Part shown: positions 11,031 through 23,689 of the stretch, one piece after another
Layout: each line of letters starts with the position of its first letter
Position numbering within the stretch: position 1 is the stretch's first letter
Assembly (NCBI GenBank): GCA_010094045.1
Contig: ML986586.1
Coordinates: 658,859-722,858, forward strand
DNA: 64,000 nucleotides
Source of the DNA: Lojkania enalia
Lineage: Eukaryota > Ascomycota > Dothideomycetes > Pleosporales
Reading direction: 5' to 3'
Program-made: the position numbers and the translations under genes
The notes under the pieces: generated by a model
Databases searched by the model: none
What the model was told of the DNA's origin: nothing
What the model saw: the letters and a program-made list of their open reading frames with translations, nothing else

Positions 11031-12073
11031 GCGTTTAATCGGAAAAATATTTGATGACCCTTCGCTCTGCGCCAACCGCAAAATCGTCATGTGTCCATAA
11101 TCGCGAACTCCCCCGAGGCAAATCAGGGATCTATTTCCCGAACATTTGACTTTTCCGAACCAGGTCAATTTATGTTACCCATAGCTACGCACAGAAATAG
11201 TTCCCGTCTTAGTGCTCAAGCAGAATGGAAGCATTGGTTATCGCATGGATACGATACCATCGTGTGCCGTTCGAGTGTAACTTGTTTGTCATACATTCGC
11301 TTATTTCTTTTAGCTATAGGATTTCCATTTAAAGGAATCATATCGACTGTCGATCGAGTAACGCAGAGGGCTGGCATCTCACCAAGGATTGTCCTATCTA
11401 GCTCGGAGACTTGCAAAAAGTTCCCCAAAAAAAAAAAAAAAAAAAAAAAAAATTTGGAGGAACTTGCCTAACGCCGCATATTAGATGATAGGGAGTTTCA
11501 CGTTCCCGAACCCCAGATCGTCCTGTTTCTGGTCGTAGAGCCCAGTTCCGATTACTTCGCTTCGCATTTCAGGGTCAGAGTATTTTCTATCATCTAGTGT
11601 TGGGTATTCACAATTTTTTTTTCTTGGCTTTACTACTGCAAAGCACGCAAGTTGGTACCCAAACAGGCTATTGGACCACCGGGCTACTCCTTCAGAAGGA
11701 CGAGCCGATCCAGTAGTGCTATTTTGGTAATTGAAAGTTTTGATAATCTATTTCAATATACGGGCAAAATACTAAAGGAGACCGTGCAAGAAGGAAACAT
11801 AAGTAGATAAAAAAGTCATCATTACATAGAGGCCGAAAGGCCATTCACACTATAACGGGCGACTCTCTTTTTTTTTTTTCCGAACCTATCCTCATAAAAC
11901 GAGTGAGTCCTCCTCCTCCTTCTCCTTCTTTCCCCCCCAAGATTTCAACGTAGACTCTCATTTCAAATTAAACATAATACCAAAATATTCAATACAAATA
12001 AACAGTCTCATAGACAATTGAATCTCCCTCCTCAATAGACTAAAATATGCAACTCTTCCTACCAAACGATACA
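11031..12073. other. Intergenic region with A26 homopolymer
   Basis: Convergent 3' flanks of the orphan gene and the cupin gene. It contains an uninterrupted run of 26 A at 11427-11452, a T-rich run near 11870 and a pyrimidine-rich tract near 11905-11940. No gene is seen. Confidence 0.5.
11427..11452. repeat. A26 mononucleotide run
   Basis: A direct count gives 26 consecutive adenines, flanked by CCCC and TTTGG. No long open frame, target-site duplication or retrogene is visible next to it, so it is best described as a simple repeat. Its length may be unreliable in sequencing. Confidence 0.85.
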
Positions 12074-12903
12074 TCAATTGCTCCAGTTGACCACTCTGTT
12101 CCAACCCCTCTTTGAATAGTGAAGCCCGCATCTCTTGGCACACTCGTCAGTTCCCAGTATACTGCCCGAACCGACGTCAGGGATCCTCTGGCCAATATCC
12201 TGGACATGCAAACCACGGTCACCCAGCGCGGCAGCCAAGATACCAGCCGGAATTCCCCCAAAAGCCGCATTGAAGATATTGGTGGTGCCAGTGTCCTCGG
12301 AATTCAGCGCACTAAGCAGAATTGCGTTGTCGCAACCTACATCACACACACACTGGTTAGCCAATAGTTTCCAAGTCCAAACACCCAGGCTAGATTGAAG
12401 AGAGGATAGGAAGGGGGAACGAGCGAAAAGGCGGTGAAGGATGTAGTACCGTTGTTCTGCATGGTGTGCAAACTGCCATCTGGGAAAATCGTCATCATGC
12501 CCGGTTTCAAGTTCGTCGTGATTGTGTTCGCACCGTTCTCGGCTACCATGTAGGTTGTAGTGTTGCCCGATATTGCAACCACCAAATTCGTCCCGCGTGG
12601 ATGATAGTGTGGTGCCAGCATTGCGCAAGGGCCAAGATTTAGCATGGCAACTGTCATGCCGAGACCTGTGAGGGCGGGGAAAGTGGCTGCATTGGCGTTG
12701 ACGACGGAGCCGGGGTTGAAATCTATGCGATAGTTGAAGTCGAAAGTCCAGTCTGAGTTGGAAGGGAGGAGGGCCATGCGCTCAAGGTTGGTGGCTGCGA
12801 GTTTTAATTTGGCGTTGAGATCTCGGTTCTTGGGGATATCGACGGCGTCTGTGAAGGGAAGAAGAAGGGGTAGGAGAGTAGTTAGAACGGTGGTTCGAGA
12901 CAT
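12074..12903 (-). CDS. Secreted spherulin/germin-like cupin
   Basis: Two exons, 12903-12450 and 12336-12074, join in phase 1 over a 113-base intron (GTACTA to TAG) to give 238 residues. A signal peptide is evident (MSRTTVLTTLLPLLLPFTDA). The cupin core has motif 1 with H99 and H101 (APHYHPRGTN) and motif 2, which fits the pattern G-x5-PxG-x2-H-x3-N, with H146 (GMMTIFPDGSLHTMQNN). Exon 2 supplies the conserved ALNSEDTGT segment and a C-terminal CAKRCG. In canonical germins a Glu follows HxH as a third metal ligand; here that position (106) is Asn, so metal binding may differ. Family members are extracellular, often stress-, sporulation- or encystment-associated; enzymatic activity (oxalate oxidase or superoxide dismutase) cannot be assumed. 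The splice site restores the cupin frame precisely. Confidence 0.86.
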
Positions 12904-14470
12904 GACGCCGATAGTTCACGTGTCTTTCTTGGTTATTGGAAAGGGGGGTAGAGAAGTGTGAGTAAGTGTACGGCGAGATATACTAGAGCCAAAAGCGAGA
13001 TGGACATGCAAGAATTAGAGAGGTGTTCAATTGAGTTTAGTAGTCGGCGGTGATAAGTGTAGATTGTGTTTACGTGTCCAGTTTGAACTTCCAGTCCAGC
13101 GAGGTCTAGCGGGACTTAAATACTCACACACGAAAACGAGGCCGAGGGTTATGGTCTTGAGCAGGGGGCAGTTTTCACCGTTCTTTGTCTGGGCAAGGGA
13201 GTATTATTGAAGCCACAGTTACTCCTACAATATGAAAGCGGTCTTAGACAGCATCCCTTTCCAGCTTTCTCTCCTGGCTGGGCTTTTCATATGTCTAAAA
13301 ACAAATATGAAGTTCGATGAGATCCCCTGCGTTACCTCAAGGCGGCAGACATCGCTGAGAGATCCACTTGAATTATATCTTCTGCCATGGCTCCACCCGC
13401 CGGATAGGAGGGGTTCCAAGTTTATTCTATCCTCCTCTATTCAATGTACCTCACCAGGGGACATTAGGCATACTTCTCCGAACCCGGTCTACGGATTCTT
13501 TGCTTCAAGGGCTATGAACAGGTGAACCGTGCACGGAGCGCTGGGACGATGGAGTAACCGGGGACCGGAAGGTGTTACTGTAATAGGCATAATGTAATCC
13601 AATTTGCCGGCTATGCGTCTGGGTCATCACTGAAGCATCTCGAGGGTTAGTACGGTCCCTCCGGTGTTGCAAAGCGTATCTGTTGTTGAAATAGCGGGGT
13701 AAATAGCTCGAGCATCAAATAACCTGGCAGCACAATATGAAAGCCGGTATGAGAAAAGAAATCTCTTCTCTGACACTGTGTGTAGACCAGCACTCGTTTC
13801 TGATATATCTTGATTGACGTACAAGTTGATCCATCATCAACTTCCATTTCTCCGGTAAAATTGCTAGGGTATAGAGACATCAATTATAATCTACATGTAT
13901 TTCGAAAGTTATATCACCAGTCTACATGAATTCAAGACTAGAGAATGTCGCGACACACACTGTGATCCTACCGGTCACGAGAGACTTCGTACCTGTACTA
14001 TTTGCCTAATGACTCGACCATCGAGTCTGTTGAATCTTTGTAAGCACCTAAAGGACGAGAGACATCTAGGCTCCCACGTTGCGAAACTGTGGCGTCGATT
14101 GTGTTCTGTGATCTAGAGGCCCATGCGTATGAGCGGAACAATGCTGTCAAAGCTAGTGGCTGGGGACATATCTAGCATAAATAGAAGGTGAGGACAAGCC
14201 CTATAGCTCCTTTAGCAGCTAATGATTATCGAAGCCTGAGGTCACGTCTACAGGATTCGATAGTGCAATCAAGACCTGCGACGTTGCTCCTGTGGATAGC
14301 CTTCAACGCCAAAGGGAGTTAGTTTACTCGCATGCATCATCATTAGAAAGACAAGATCTGGCCAACGAATCGACTGGTAAGAGGTAGGTATCATCTAGAA
14401 GATACCAGATTATTTTGTACACTCCTGACCCGATATGGTCTTACGGGGTGTTGTTTACACAATCACAATA
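12904..14470. other. Intergenic region, no gene seen
   Basis: About 1.6 kb between the cupin promoter and the PMR1 3' end. Open frames of 60-100 codons occur on both strands, but none has a domain motif or splice-supported extension. I see no RNA gene. Confidence 0.45.
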
Positions 14471-17400
14471 TCATACATTGGAACTGTAGCCAACCAAGTG
14501 ACGTCCCATCTTCCACCTATTGAAGAACTTTCTGCCTTCGTCAGCCCAAAATACACAACTCGCTACAGCGAGAAGGTGTACAAGATCCAATAAACCCAAT
14601 GCTTCCGTTTGAAAGATGCGCTGCAATGGAGGGAAATACACCACGGCGAGCTGCCCGATCAGACTGCCCGCTACAGCGTAATTGAACATCTTATTTGAGA
14701 AGAGGCCGATTTCACCGGCCAGGACAGATTTGCTTTCCGATCTGCATGTGAGGGCGTTGAACATGTCGAATAAGACGAAGCAGGTGAAGGTCATAGTTGT
14801 GTCTCGCGCGGTTACGTCACCGTCGGAAGTCATCTCTCGATAATATGTTGTGAGAGTGCCTATCATGATAATGGAGGCTGATTGCAAGACTCTTTGCAGC
14901 AACTGTCGTGTAAGTACTCGAGCTTTTCTCGGTCGAGGAGGCCGACCCATGACTGCTGGATCGACAGGTTCAACGCCAAGTGACTGAGCAGGCGGTCCAT
15001 CCATGAGGATGTCTGTGCGGCATTAGCTTATAAGTTAGAAGTCGGAGAAGGGGGTCAACATACTTATCCAAAGGATCTGCATTGCATTTAGCGGGTTCTG
15101 GAAACCGAGAAAAGTGCTCAGAAGCACGAGGCTGAGAGCGGCGGCGCTTGTGCTGAGTTGAAATGTAAGGAAATTCTGTATATTGTAAAAGATACCCTTT
15201 CCCTCCTCGATAGCGTTGAGGATTGTTGAGAAGTTGTCATCTGTCAAAATCATATCTGCAGCTTCTTTGGCGACATCGGTACCCAATTTGCCCATGGAGA
15301 TACCAATATCTGCCTTTTTCAAAGCGGGCGCATCATTGACACCATCTCCCGTCATTGCTACGACATCCCCCCGTGATTGCAACGCACGGACAATCTTCAT
15401 CTTGTGTTCGGGACTTGTTCTGGCAAATATCGAAGTCGAGGCTATGGCTTGGGCGAGGTCCTCCTCGCTCATTTGGTCCAGCTCGTCCCCTCGGAGAACA
15501 GACCTTCCAAGGGATGAATTCATGCTAAGAGGCATCCCCAATTTTCTTCCAATTGCAACAGCGGTCGTCTCCGCATCACCAGTGATCATTATCACCTTGA
15601 CTTTTCCCGCCATTAATCGTCGAATAGACCGTTCTACTCCTTTTCTAGGCGGGTCGTTCATCCCCACTAGGCCAGCAAAGACGAGGCCGCGATAATGCTC
15701 GTCGTCTCCTAACGCCGAGCCCGAACCAGAAGCGCGATCTGAAGGGGCAGGTGATGCGGTACCACTGCCTCCTTTGTGAGGCGTCCTTCGCCCATCCTTC
15801 GACGGCCCGCTTGCGAATCCAAGCACTCGGAGGCCATCCTGCGCCATCAAATCGGCAGCTTTCAAGGCTTCCTGTTTCCGCGCCTGATCCAGAACTACTT
15901 CACGTCCCTGAGCTGTGACATAAGTATCACAACGATCCAAAACTTTCTCCAATGCACCCTTAATGTAAGCTACATCGGGCGCGGGGGTAAGTTCTGCTCC
16001 TGAACTCCCGTTGATAACGACACCCATCCATTTCCTTTCCGAGCTGAAGGGCGTCTCATAGCGGCGAGCTCCGATTCTTTCTCTAACGTCATCTTCACCA
16101 AAGGAGTCAAGTAAGTCAAGGAGAGCTACATCAGTTGGCTGTCCTACCCACCGACTCTTAATGACTGAAGTGTCATCTCCCATGGTTGATGAAAGTACGG
16201 CAGCTGTTGAGGCCGCATGTTCTCCCAACAGTCGGGCATTATTGACAATATTACCAATCCTAAGGATGGTTCGCGTAGGCGAGTCAAGATCTGCGGAATC
16301 GGTTTTCTTCGTAACTTCAACTGGCAATGGCTCATCGAAATGCCAAATTTTGGTTACCGTCATATGGTTTGTTGTCAGTGTTCCTGTAGTTGAATTAATG
16401 TAATTTTTTTTACGAAGCTTTAAAGGAAATTACTTGCCTGTCTTGTCGCTACACACGACATTGACTGATGCCAACGTCTCTACACTGGGGAGACGTCGCA
16501 CGATAGCATCTCTTTTCGACATCCTGAGGACACCTAAAGCAAGAGTTACAGTAACAATGATTGGAAGTCCTTCTGGGATGGCAGCAACAGCAAGTGACAC
16601 GCCGATTTGAAACATTTCAAGGAATTCCCAGCCTCGCCACAGGCCGAGAAGCATGATGAATGCAATGACGCCGAACGACATATAGCTGAGATCTTTCCCT
16701 AGACGGTCCATGGAAAGTTGTAGAGGAGTACGGGGACTTTCAATTTCCTGTAGAGAAGCTGAGATAGCGCCAAACTCCGTGTTGCCGCCTGTGCCTATTA
16801 CAATTCCTTGTCCGTATCCTGAACGAACCAAAGTACCCATGAATGCAATATTTTTCTGATCGTTGAGCCGAATATCAGCACCAACAGTACCGGCTGCTGG
16901 AGAGGCGTAGAAGGGCGAATGCGGTCGTGTAACGGCAGAATGTGGTTGGATGGTCTCGGGAGACTTTGGTACTGGTTCATTTTCCCCTGTGAGATTCGAT
17001 TCGTCAATCGTGAGGTCGGCAGCATGGGTGATGCGGATGTCCGCCGGTATGCGGTCACCAGTGTGGAAGAGCACCAGGTCCCCAGGCACAAGCAGAGTGG
17101 CAGATATCGTGGTCGAATTCCTTTCTGCAGCTTCCAGGGATGATAGAGAATCCTTCAATTCGTCCATTTCGACACTATCGGGCCCAACCTCGTTCGCGAG
17201 GCGCCCATTTCGAGGCTGGTCTATTCCAGCACGTATTATATGAGCAGAGTGCGGCACCAACTGATTTAAGGCCTCCAAGGACTTTTCAGATCGGTATTCC
17301 TGAACGAAACCAACAGTGACGACGATCGTTACTGCAGCTGCTATGCTTATTGCATCTTCCAAATTGCCCATGATGAACGAGACGGCCGCGGAGCCAAGGA

Positions 17401-17807
17401 GCAACAAGATGAGTGTTTCCCTGAATTGCTTGAGAAAGCGCAGCCATAGCGGTTCCGGTTCTTCGTGCGGTAGCTCATTAGGGCCGTGTTCGTGTATCCG
17501 TGTTCCAGCGGCGGATGGGGAAAGCCCATGCGTTAAGGACGTCGATAGCTTACGGGCGGTTTCTTGGGGACCGAGGACAGAGTAGGAAGATGTTATGGAC
17601 TATTGATATAGATATATATTAGCCCTCGATCTTGTAAAGAGGACCTAGGCATAAATTAAAAGGATGGACGGAGATGGTTACCAAGGGCGTTGAGCGTCTT
17701 TGCGGCGCATCAGGAGGCTGCAGCAGAGGCGACTCTGCCCGCGTAGCTTTTGACGGTGCGGCGGAGGCATGATACAGCGGCAATGAGGGGGTCGAAGCTC
17801 TTGACAT
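14471..17807 (-). CDS. PMR1: Secretory-pathway Ca2+/Mn2+ P-type ATPase
   Basis: Four exons, 17807-17682, 17599-16438, 16383-15064 and 15012-14471, join to 1049 residues, a typical length for fungal PMR1-type pumps, which load Golgi with Ca2+ and Mn2+. The N-terminal 42 residues are a variable Ser/Pro-rich cytosolic tail. Diagnostic motifs are [24 protein letters not shown] (TGEN rather than TGES, as in PMR1), [15 protein letters not shown] in the M4 region, the phosphorylation site DKTGT with D427, MVITGD-like [14 protein letters not shown], and [20 protein letters not shown]. The M6 region reads [20 protein letters not shown] after splicing. The second intron (16437-16384) starts with GCAAGT, a GC-AG intron that splits the DKTG glycine codon; only this donor yields DKTGTLTTN. 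Exon 4 carries the last membrane helices. The other introns are ordinary GT-AG. Confidence 0.96.
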
Positions 17808-18942
17808 ATTGTCATGGCCCAATAGCCACGTTCGAGCGGCCGTCAAAACGTGTCCTCAATTGGGTGCGCTGGGATGAGGAGAAGAAATTATGAAGTGAAT
17901 AAGCTGATTATCGCATCGATGCTACGAGAAATTTACAACTAGGCGGAAAAGGAGAAAGAAGGCGTGCCGCGGTGGATTCTTTGAATGTAAAGTGTTGACG
18001 CTGCAGTTAGAGTGTCGAAGCGATCGCCTCTACAGCGATGGTAGTGCAGGGGCCAAACGCGACTGGATGCCGGAGGCCTGGTCTCCGGCCGAAAGTAGTT
18101 TCACAAATGAGCATGTGTTCTATCGAACCTCTACAGAGCAATCTGGGGAAATCGGCATTTCTGCTGTCCTGTTTGTAGTACATCTACATGTCAAGTGTCC
18201 TATTCAGCGTTCCCGGTCGAGATTCTGTCTCGGCACCCGGATCTGGCAGCAGAGCTTCTGGGTGACTGCACGGTTCCGCTTGCTCAGAGAAGTGATGCTC
18301 ATACAGTAGTTCATTCAGCAACTTCGCCACTTATACGGGTCCAAAATGTGTGCGCTAGATCGCAGCTGCCTCACAAGAGCTGGTGGTGCTGAGCGATAGC
18401 CCATGAATGACCGTCCTCTGGAGTGCTCCCGTTGTCCAATTTAGATGGATTCAATCGCACCGCTGGCTGGAGATGGTTGCATCTTGGCCCATATTGTCCT
18501 CCCAAATGGGCACGTTATCGTACCGGACATAGATGGTGCGGGGGCTTGGATTATTCGATGCTCCTGTTCACACGCTCAAGTCTCTGTGAAACTTGCTTAT
18601 ATAAGATGGCAGGTCGCGCCGCCAAGGACCGGATCGTACCAACGGACCCCTGCGCGCACCTGCCACCGATTTACCATCACAACAAACCCCCCAGCCTCAT
18701 CATCGGCGCATTCATCCTAGAGCTCGCCATTTGACCCCCCCCAACACATCCCCCCATCCCCCATCCTTCACACGCTCTCGCTAGCTTAACATTTGTCGCG
18801 CACACATCCGCCCTGCAGCCCGCTTTACGGCCGCGCGCAGAGTATATGTGTTAGCTTCGTCTGCCCCCGACGCGCCGATCACAACACCATTGCGCGCGCG
18901 CAACATTGACCCGTCACTCAACCTTCCTCTGTTGTCGCCAAC
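17808..18942. other. Divergent promoter region of PMR1 and the cohesin gene
   Basis: About 1.1 kb with no credible gene. The last 350 bases before the cohesin ATG are CG-rich and CA-rich and include an ACGCG core near 18868, which resembles MBF-type G1/S boxes. That link is weak because only one copy was noted. Confidence 0.4.
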
Positions 18943-20863
18943 ATGTTTTATCCTCCACATCTTTTGTCTATGTCGGGGCCGCTAGCCCGTGTCTGGCTGG
19001 CGGCTAACATTGAAAAGAAGCTCTCCAAGCCCCAGGTTCTCCAGGACAAGATCGTCGATGACATTAAGGTCATCACGCGGCCGGAGGTCGCAGGGGGGCC
19101 AATGGCCCTCCGTTTAAGCGGCCAGCTCCTCCTAGGCGTCGTGCGCATATACAGCAGGAAAGCACGTTACCTTTTGGATGACTGTAATGAAGCCCTGGCA
19201 AGGATCAGGACTGTGAGTTGCTTACGCCTCCAGATTCTAGCCACGACTAACGCACTCGCTTTAGGCATTTCGTCCTGGTAATGTTGACTTGTCCGCAAAT
19301 CAGTCCCATATCGCCAACCCTGCCAGCTTGACTTTGCCGGATGCGATCACCGAAATCGATCTTCTTCAGCCAATGCCCGATGTATCATTAGTTTTGGCAC
19401 AACAAGATTTGAATCTGGGTGGGTTGGAGGATACTACGGTGTTAGATTGGGATAATAGTCAGTTCTTGTCTGGTAGCATTGAACAACCGCGTCAGGGACC
19501 CACACCTTTGGACGATGATTATTTGCCGATTGATGTAGGTGCAGATTATCCCCCCGGCGGCGTGGAGGAGGGTATGAGTATTGAAATTGGACGCAACGCA
19601 CCCCTAGGACGTCGGGCTTCCGAGGAAATTGCTTCAAGCCCAAAACTTCTGGAAGAAGATCCGTTTGATTTTGGAGACGATATTCCTGACACATCCCATT
19701 ATGCCGCGCCCGCCGAGGAAGTTGGTGTAGACGTAGATATTACTATGGGCGGAATGACGGACATAGTAGTTCCGGCAGAACCCGAGCCAGAGGGAGATGA
19801 GTCTGTACCGGAACACCGTAAGCGCGAATCGCTCTCGCCTTTATCTTCGATTCGATCTAGTATTGAAAGAGATCTTGAGCAAACATTCCAGCAAGAGCAA
19901 GAGACTACCGCGTTCGAAGAAGAGGAGTCGGTCCACCATGCTCAAAGAGCGAAGCGTCGAAAGGTTTTGCACGCGGATGCCGACACGGAAATTCAAACCG
20001 CCCAGATTCGAGAACAGCAAAACGACCGCTCCAAGATCTTAAAGCCTGCTTCGTTCCTTCCTCGCGATCCGATGCTTCTTGCCCTTATGAACATGCAAAA
20101 GTCCGGCGGATTCGTTTCAAGTATCCTTGGGGATGGTCGCAGCCGAGGCTGGGCACCAGAACTTCGAGGCATTCTTTCTTTGGAGGTTGTCGAGCGCCCG
20201 GGGCAGAAGCGAAAGAGAGATAGCGGCGTAGCGGATCTAGACATCGAAGAGGAAGCAGCCTCCGGTGCTGAGAAGACCCCACAGTTAGAATTTGAGGAAG
20301 AGCAACCGGAATTGGAACATATTGTGGAGAATATTGGAGGAGATACCACCGGCTTTGGACAGGACGATGAAATTATTCAACTTCCAGAAGCTGAAGGGAT
20401 CGTGCCTTTGGAGCTGGAAGAGGAAGAAGGATTTTCACCTGTACCAGACAATTTTGACGACACAACCGCGCCCCTCCTTCACCCTGCTGAAAGCGGACCC
20501 ATTTCTCTCGGTACCAAACACGCTGTTCACCTTCTCCGCGAGCGCTTTGGCGCGGAAGCTGAACATAGTGAATCACAACGACAGAGGACCAGTGTACTTT
20601 TTCAAGACATGTTACCGGAGGCTACGACAACCAAGGCAGATGCTACTAAGATGTTCTTTGAAGTACTTGTTCTTGCTACTAAGGATGCCATCAAAGTAGA
20701 ACAACCCGTAGATCAATTAGGTGGCCCACTTCGCATCCGTGGCAAGCGAGGTCTCTGGGGCGAATGGGCAGAGGCTTCTGCTGGTGGGGAGCTAGAAACT
20801 CAACCAGAACCCACATCCCCAGCTGCTCCTGCGGCTGCGCCCGGGGTTACTATAGAGGCATAA
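18943..20863 (+). CDS. RAD21: Cohesin kleisin subunit Rad21/Scc1/Mcd1
   Basis: Two exons, 18943-19212 and 19265-20863, join in phase 0 over a 52-base intron to 622 residues. The N-terminal Smc3-binding domain is unmistakable: GPLARVWLAANIEKKLSK, ALRLSGQLLLGVVRIYSRKA and, across the splice, a form of the family motif AFRPGNVDL. The C-terminal winged-helix domain that binds Smc1 is also recognisable (FFEVLVLATKDAIKVEQP, RIRGKRGLWGEWAEA). The long acidic linker holds SIEIGR at residues 195-200, matching the SxExGR separase sites of budding-yeast Scc1. The protein closes the cohesin ring for sister-chromatid cohesion and is cleaved at anaphase. The absence of meiotic Rec8 features and the typical N terminus favour the mitotic form. 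Its 3' end borders the decayed repeat island. Confidence 0.95.
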
Positions 20864-21144
20864 AAACCCACCGATACCGGCATTGTTCTGTGGTTTGCTA
20901 TGTACCGCTCATTTGTGAGCATAGCATGTCTTGATTGTGTTTGGACGGGCGAAGTTGGCTGGATACCCTTTTTAATGTTAAGCATGCCTTGAATAAAGTG
21001 ACTTTATTCGGCGTTTTAGGTTGGATATTACTCCGATTGGGATTTTGGGTATGGCTCAAATTCTTTTTTTTTTTTTCGACGCATTGGGTTGAACCTCTAT
21101 TATTATGTAGTGGGGTTGGAAAGACTATTTTTTCGAACTGCACA

Positions 21145-21450
21145 AAAGCACCTAACGTCCCTCCCAACGTGCCAGAAAAACCCGTCGTGCCCGAAAATAC
21201 GAGTACTTCGACTTCAAGCGACTATAACTCAGCGCGCACATTTAACTTTGCTATATTTCTTTATAAGTCATGTACTAGAGCTAATTTGGAACATTTGGGA
21301 CACCTCCTGCTTCTAAATTACGTTTGCATTGTCGCCTTCGCGCCTGACTTATAAAGAGCCTCCTTTCATGGCGAAATAGAGTTCCCTACCTAAAGCGCAA
21401 TTATCTAGCCCTTACCACTCTAAATTCTTGTAAAAGGGCCTTGTCCGAGC
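21145..21450 (+). repeat. Inverted repeat, left arm
   Basis: The stretch starting near CTAACGTCCCTCCC and running past TTCTTTATAAG and CGCCTTCGCGCCTG recurs in inverted orientation at about 26740-27000. By eye about four in five bases match over the best 150 bases, and many differences are transitions. Boundaries are approximate; the left arm has about 20 extra bases near 21170-21200. Confidence 0.75.
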
Positions 21451-22698
21451 CTCAGAACCTTACTCCAATGTTGGGAAATTATTATCAGCCTCATGTGTAG
21501 TGTGGTGCGCAACTTCATACGGCTAATTGGTACCTCCAGCGGAAGCAATCACGAATCTTGGCTAATGCGAGATGACTCTATACGTCCTACCGTATTTTCC
21601 TAGTATAATTTGTTGTAGCAACTGTTAGAGCTATAACTATGTGGCGTCTAGCCCAGTGCTCCAGGATATTATAAAATCCAAACCCAGGTTGGGAGCAGAG
21701 ATGAAGCTTAGATACGGCCATCATATGACTTCGAGATGTGGTCCAACGCAGGGCCATGTTTTATCTAAATACCCTCCGTGACATAGCTATAGACACTATT
21801 ACGTCGCCCTCAAGCTCCGTAGACCCACTGCTAGAACCGCCGCAAACCAACCAAAAGATGTGCCCAAGCCTATTACGTCCTCATGCTTATCGAGCTCATT
21901 ATAACCAATTCCAATACTAAGATAAGATGGGGTACGTGGATTTAGATATAGTGGGTATGGCAGCGGCCAGTATAGATTGGTATAATACCGAGATTGAAGC
22001 CTGCGCTTCAGCAAATGGGATAAGTTTCACTAGAAGACCGTCATTGCTGCAAGCACCTACGAAGTGGAAAGACTCTAGATATTTTAGTAATGCAGCTGTC
22101 GTACGGTCATACAACGAACCGTCTCTTATATAAGTACTGTAATCTTTAGAGTTGTGGAGAGGTGCTTGGTCTGACTTCTGGGGACAATGAGGAGTTCAGA
22201 TCGTTCATGAGGGCTTGGTGCTGTAGAGTAGAGATCTCATAGTGAGCTGTACTAGGCAAGGTACTACGCTATTTAGGACTGCATGCCATCTCTGTCACTA
22301 GCAAAGATCATTATATCTCCTTGCACGGCCACCCATTCCGGACGTTTAAGGTGTGTATGTGTGTTCTATTATGGCCATGCACCCTATTGGTATGAGCCGT
22401 TACGAAGCGCCAGCTATATACATTCTGCTTTATTACGCCTGCTCCATTTCAAAAGCTGACTGTGAGACCTGCTCATCCAATACCTAACTTTATGCTCAAC
22501 AGAAGAAAGAAAAGGAAAGTAATACACTACCGTGTAGGGCAAGCTGCATAGCTTATCAAGGTCTCGCGTCTATCGGTTTTTCTGGCGTTGTGCGTCTCTT
22601 AACCGGCAGCGTGCTAGCCGAGACGCTTTAATAGGTAGCTCGCCTTATTATTAACTATAGGGTAGGAGAGAGCATCTTTAGACGCCTCTGTTCTTTAG

Positions 22699-22740
22699 CT
22701 TCTTCTTCTTCTTCTTCTTCTTCTTCTTCTTCTTCTTCTT
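22699..22740. repeat. CTT trinucleotide microsatellite, 14 units
   Basis: A direct count shows 14 uninterrupted CTT units within the decayed repeat island, just beyond the recognisable tail of the retrotransposon relic. Confidence 0.9.
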
Positions 22741-22844
22741 CAGCTCTTGTCAGGTCTTAGTTTAGTTGTAACTGTCTAGTACTCTTCGCGAATTTGATCG
22801 TCGCTTTAACTACCTTAATATCTAGCTTGTAGGCTCTATAGGTT

Positions 22845-23480
22845 TATTAATACTCTATCCTCCTTTGTATCTGCTCGAGTACCCTCCCAGCACATATGAT
22901 AACTCTCTAAACCGCTTTCTATGCTGGTACCTTAGCATTGTTCTCTCTTACCTCTATCGCCTGTATAAGAAGAGAAAGTATACTATCAACTCTGTGTATC
23001 CGCACTTATATACTACTATATCCGATACCTTAATCTTATATAGATACTGATTAAGGAATATCTTACCTATCCGTAGTTGCGTAAAGATTACTGCTCCTAT
23101 ACTATTTAACTATTAGTATAGCTTTACTAACTTACTTAGGTAAAAGGCTACATCGATCTTCCTTGTAAATTTACCCATCTCAGCCTATTTCAGCGGGAGA
23201 AGTCCTATTATTATGTTGGCTCTTTTCAGCGCCAGTCGTGCCAGATCCTAGGGAATTCCATCCCTCTACGGTGGCTCCTCGTTCTCTTCTCTTGTCGTAG
23301 CCTTCGCCAACCTATCTACCTGCTCATTTTCCTCAACTCCTACGTGTCCCGGGATCTAATATAGCGTGACATTAATCATTCTAAGCTTCTTGACAGTCTC
23401 TGCCACCACCTCTGACGTTCAAGGCAAGGGTATTGGCGGAATAGGTCAACCATCCTCCCTGTAGCTGTGGCGACATCAAA
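22845..23480 (-). mobile_element. Relic of a Tad1-like non-LTR retrotransposon (RNase H and C-terminal region)
   Basis: On the minus strand a degenerate translation shows IPGHVGVEENEQVDRLAK at about 23290-23360, the signature of the RNase H domain of fungal Tad1/LINE elements. It is preceded by a stop where Trp is expected (LY*IPGH). Downstream follow GKFTRKID, then a QLRIGKIFLNQYLYKI-like segment, a Cys-containing remnant, and a final YVLGGYSS-like motif near 22850-22900. These occur in the expected order of the element's C terminus but in shifting frames with many stops. The reverse transcriptase and endonuclease parts were not found, so it is a truncated, inactive 3' fragment. Confidence 0.72.
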
Positions 23481-23689
23481 TGCTGCACTACTAAGAATCC
23501 CATTGGATATCATTCATAAGCATGCTCTCGTGCGCAGAACCAACTGTATATACACTATCTTCTGCCTACTGCTTTAATTAATAGCAATCTTTAAGAAAAA
23601 AATCCCGATAGCTCTATGAAGAAAATAGTCCCTTGTACGCAACATCTAGCATAGTTATAAACGTATAATATAAGGAGTTCTGTTAAATT

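Noticed and set aside
11427..11452. Poly-A run as the tail of a retrotransposed sequence
   Set aside because: No retrogene or element sequence and no target duplication is visible beside it.
20935..21354. Plus-strand frame of 139 codons after RAD21
   Set aside because: It covers the left repeat arm and a T-rich run. It shares residues with the right arm only because the DNA is repeated, and no known domain is evident.
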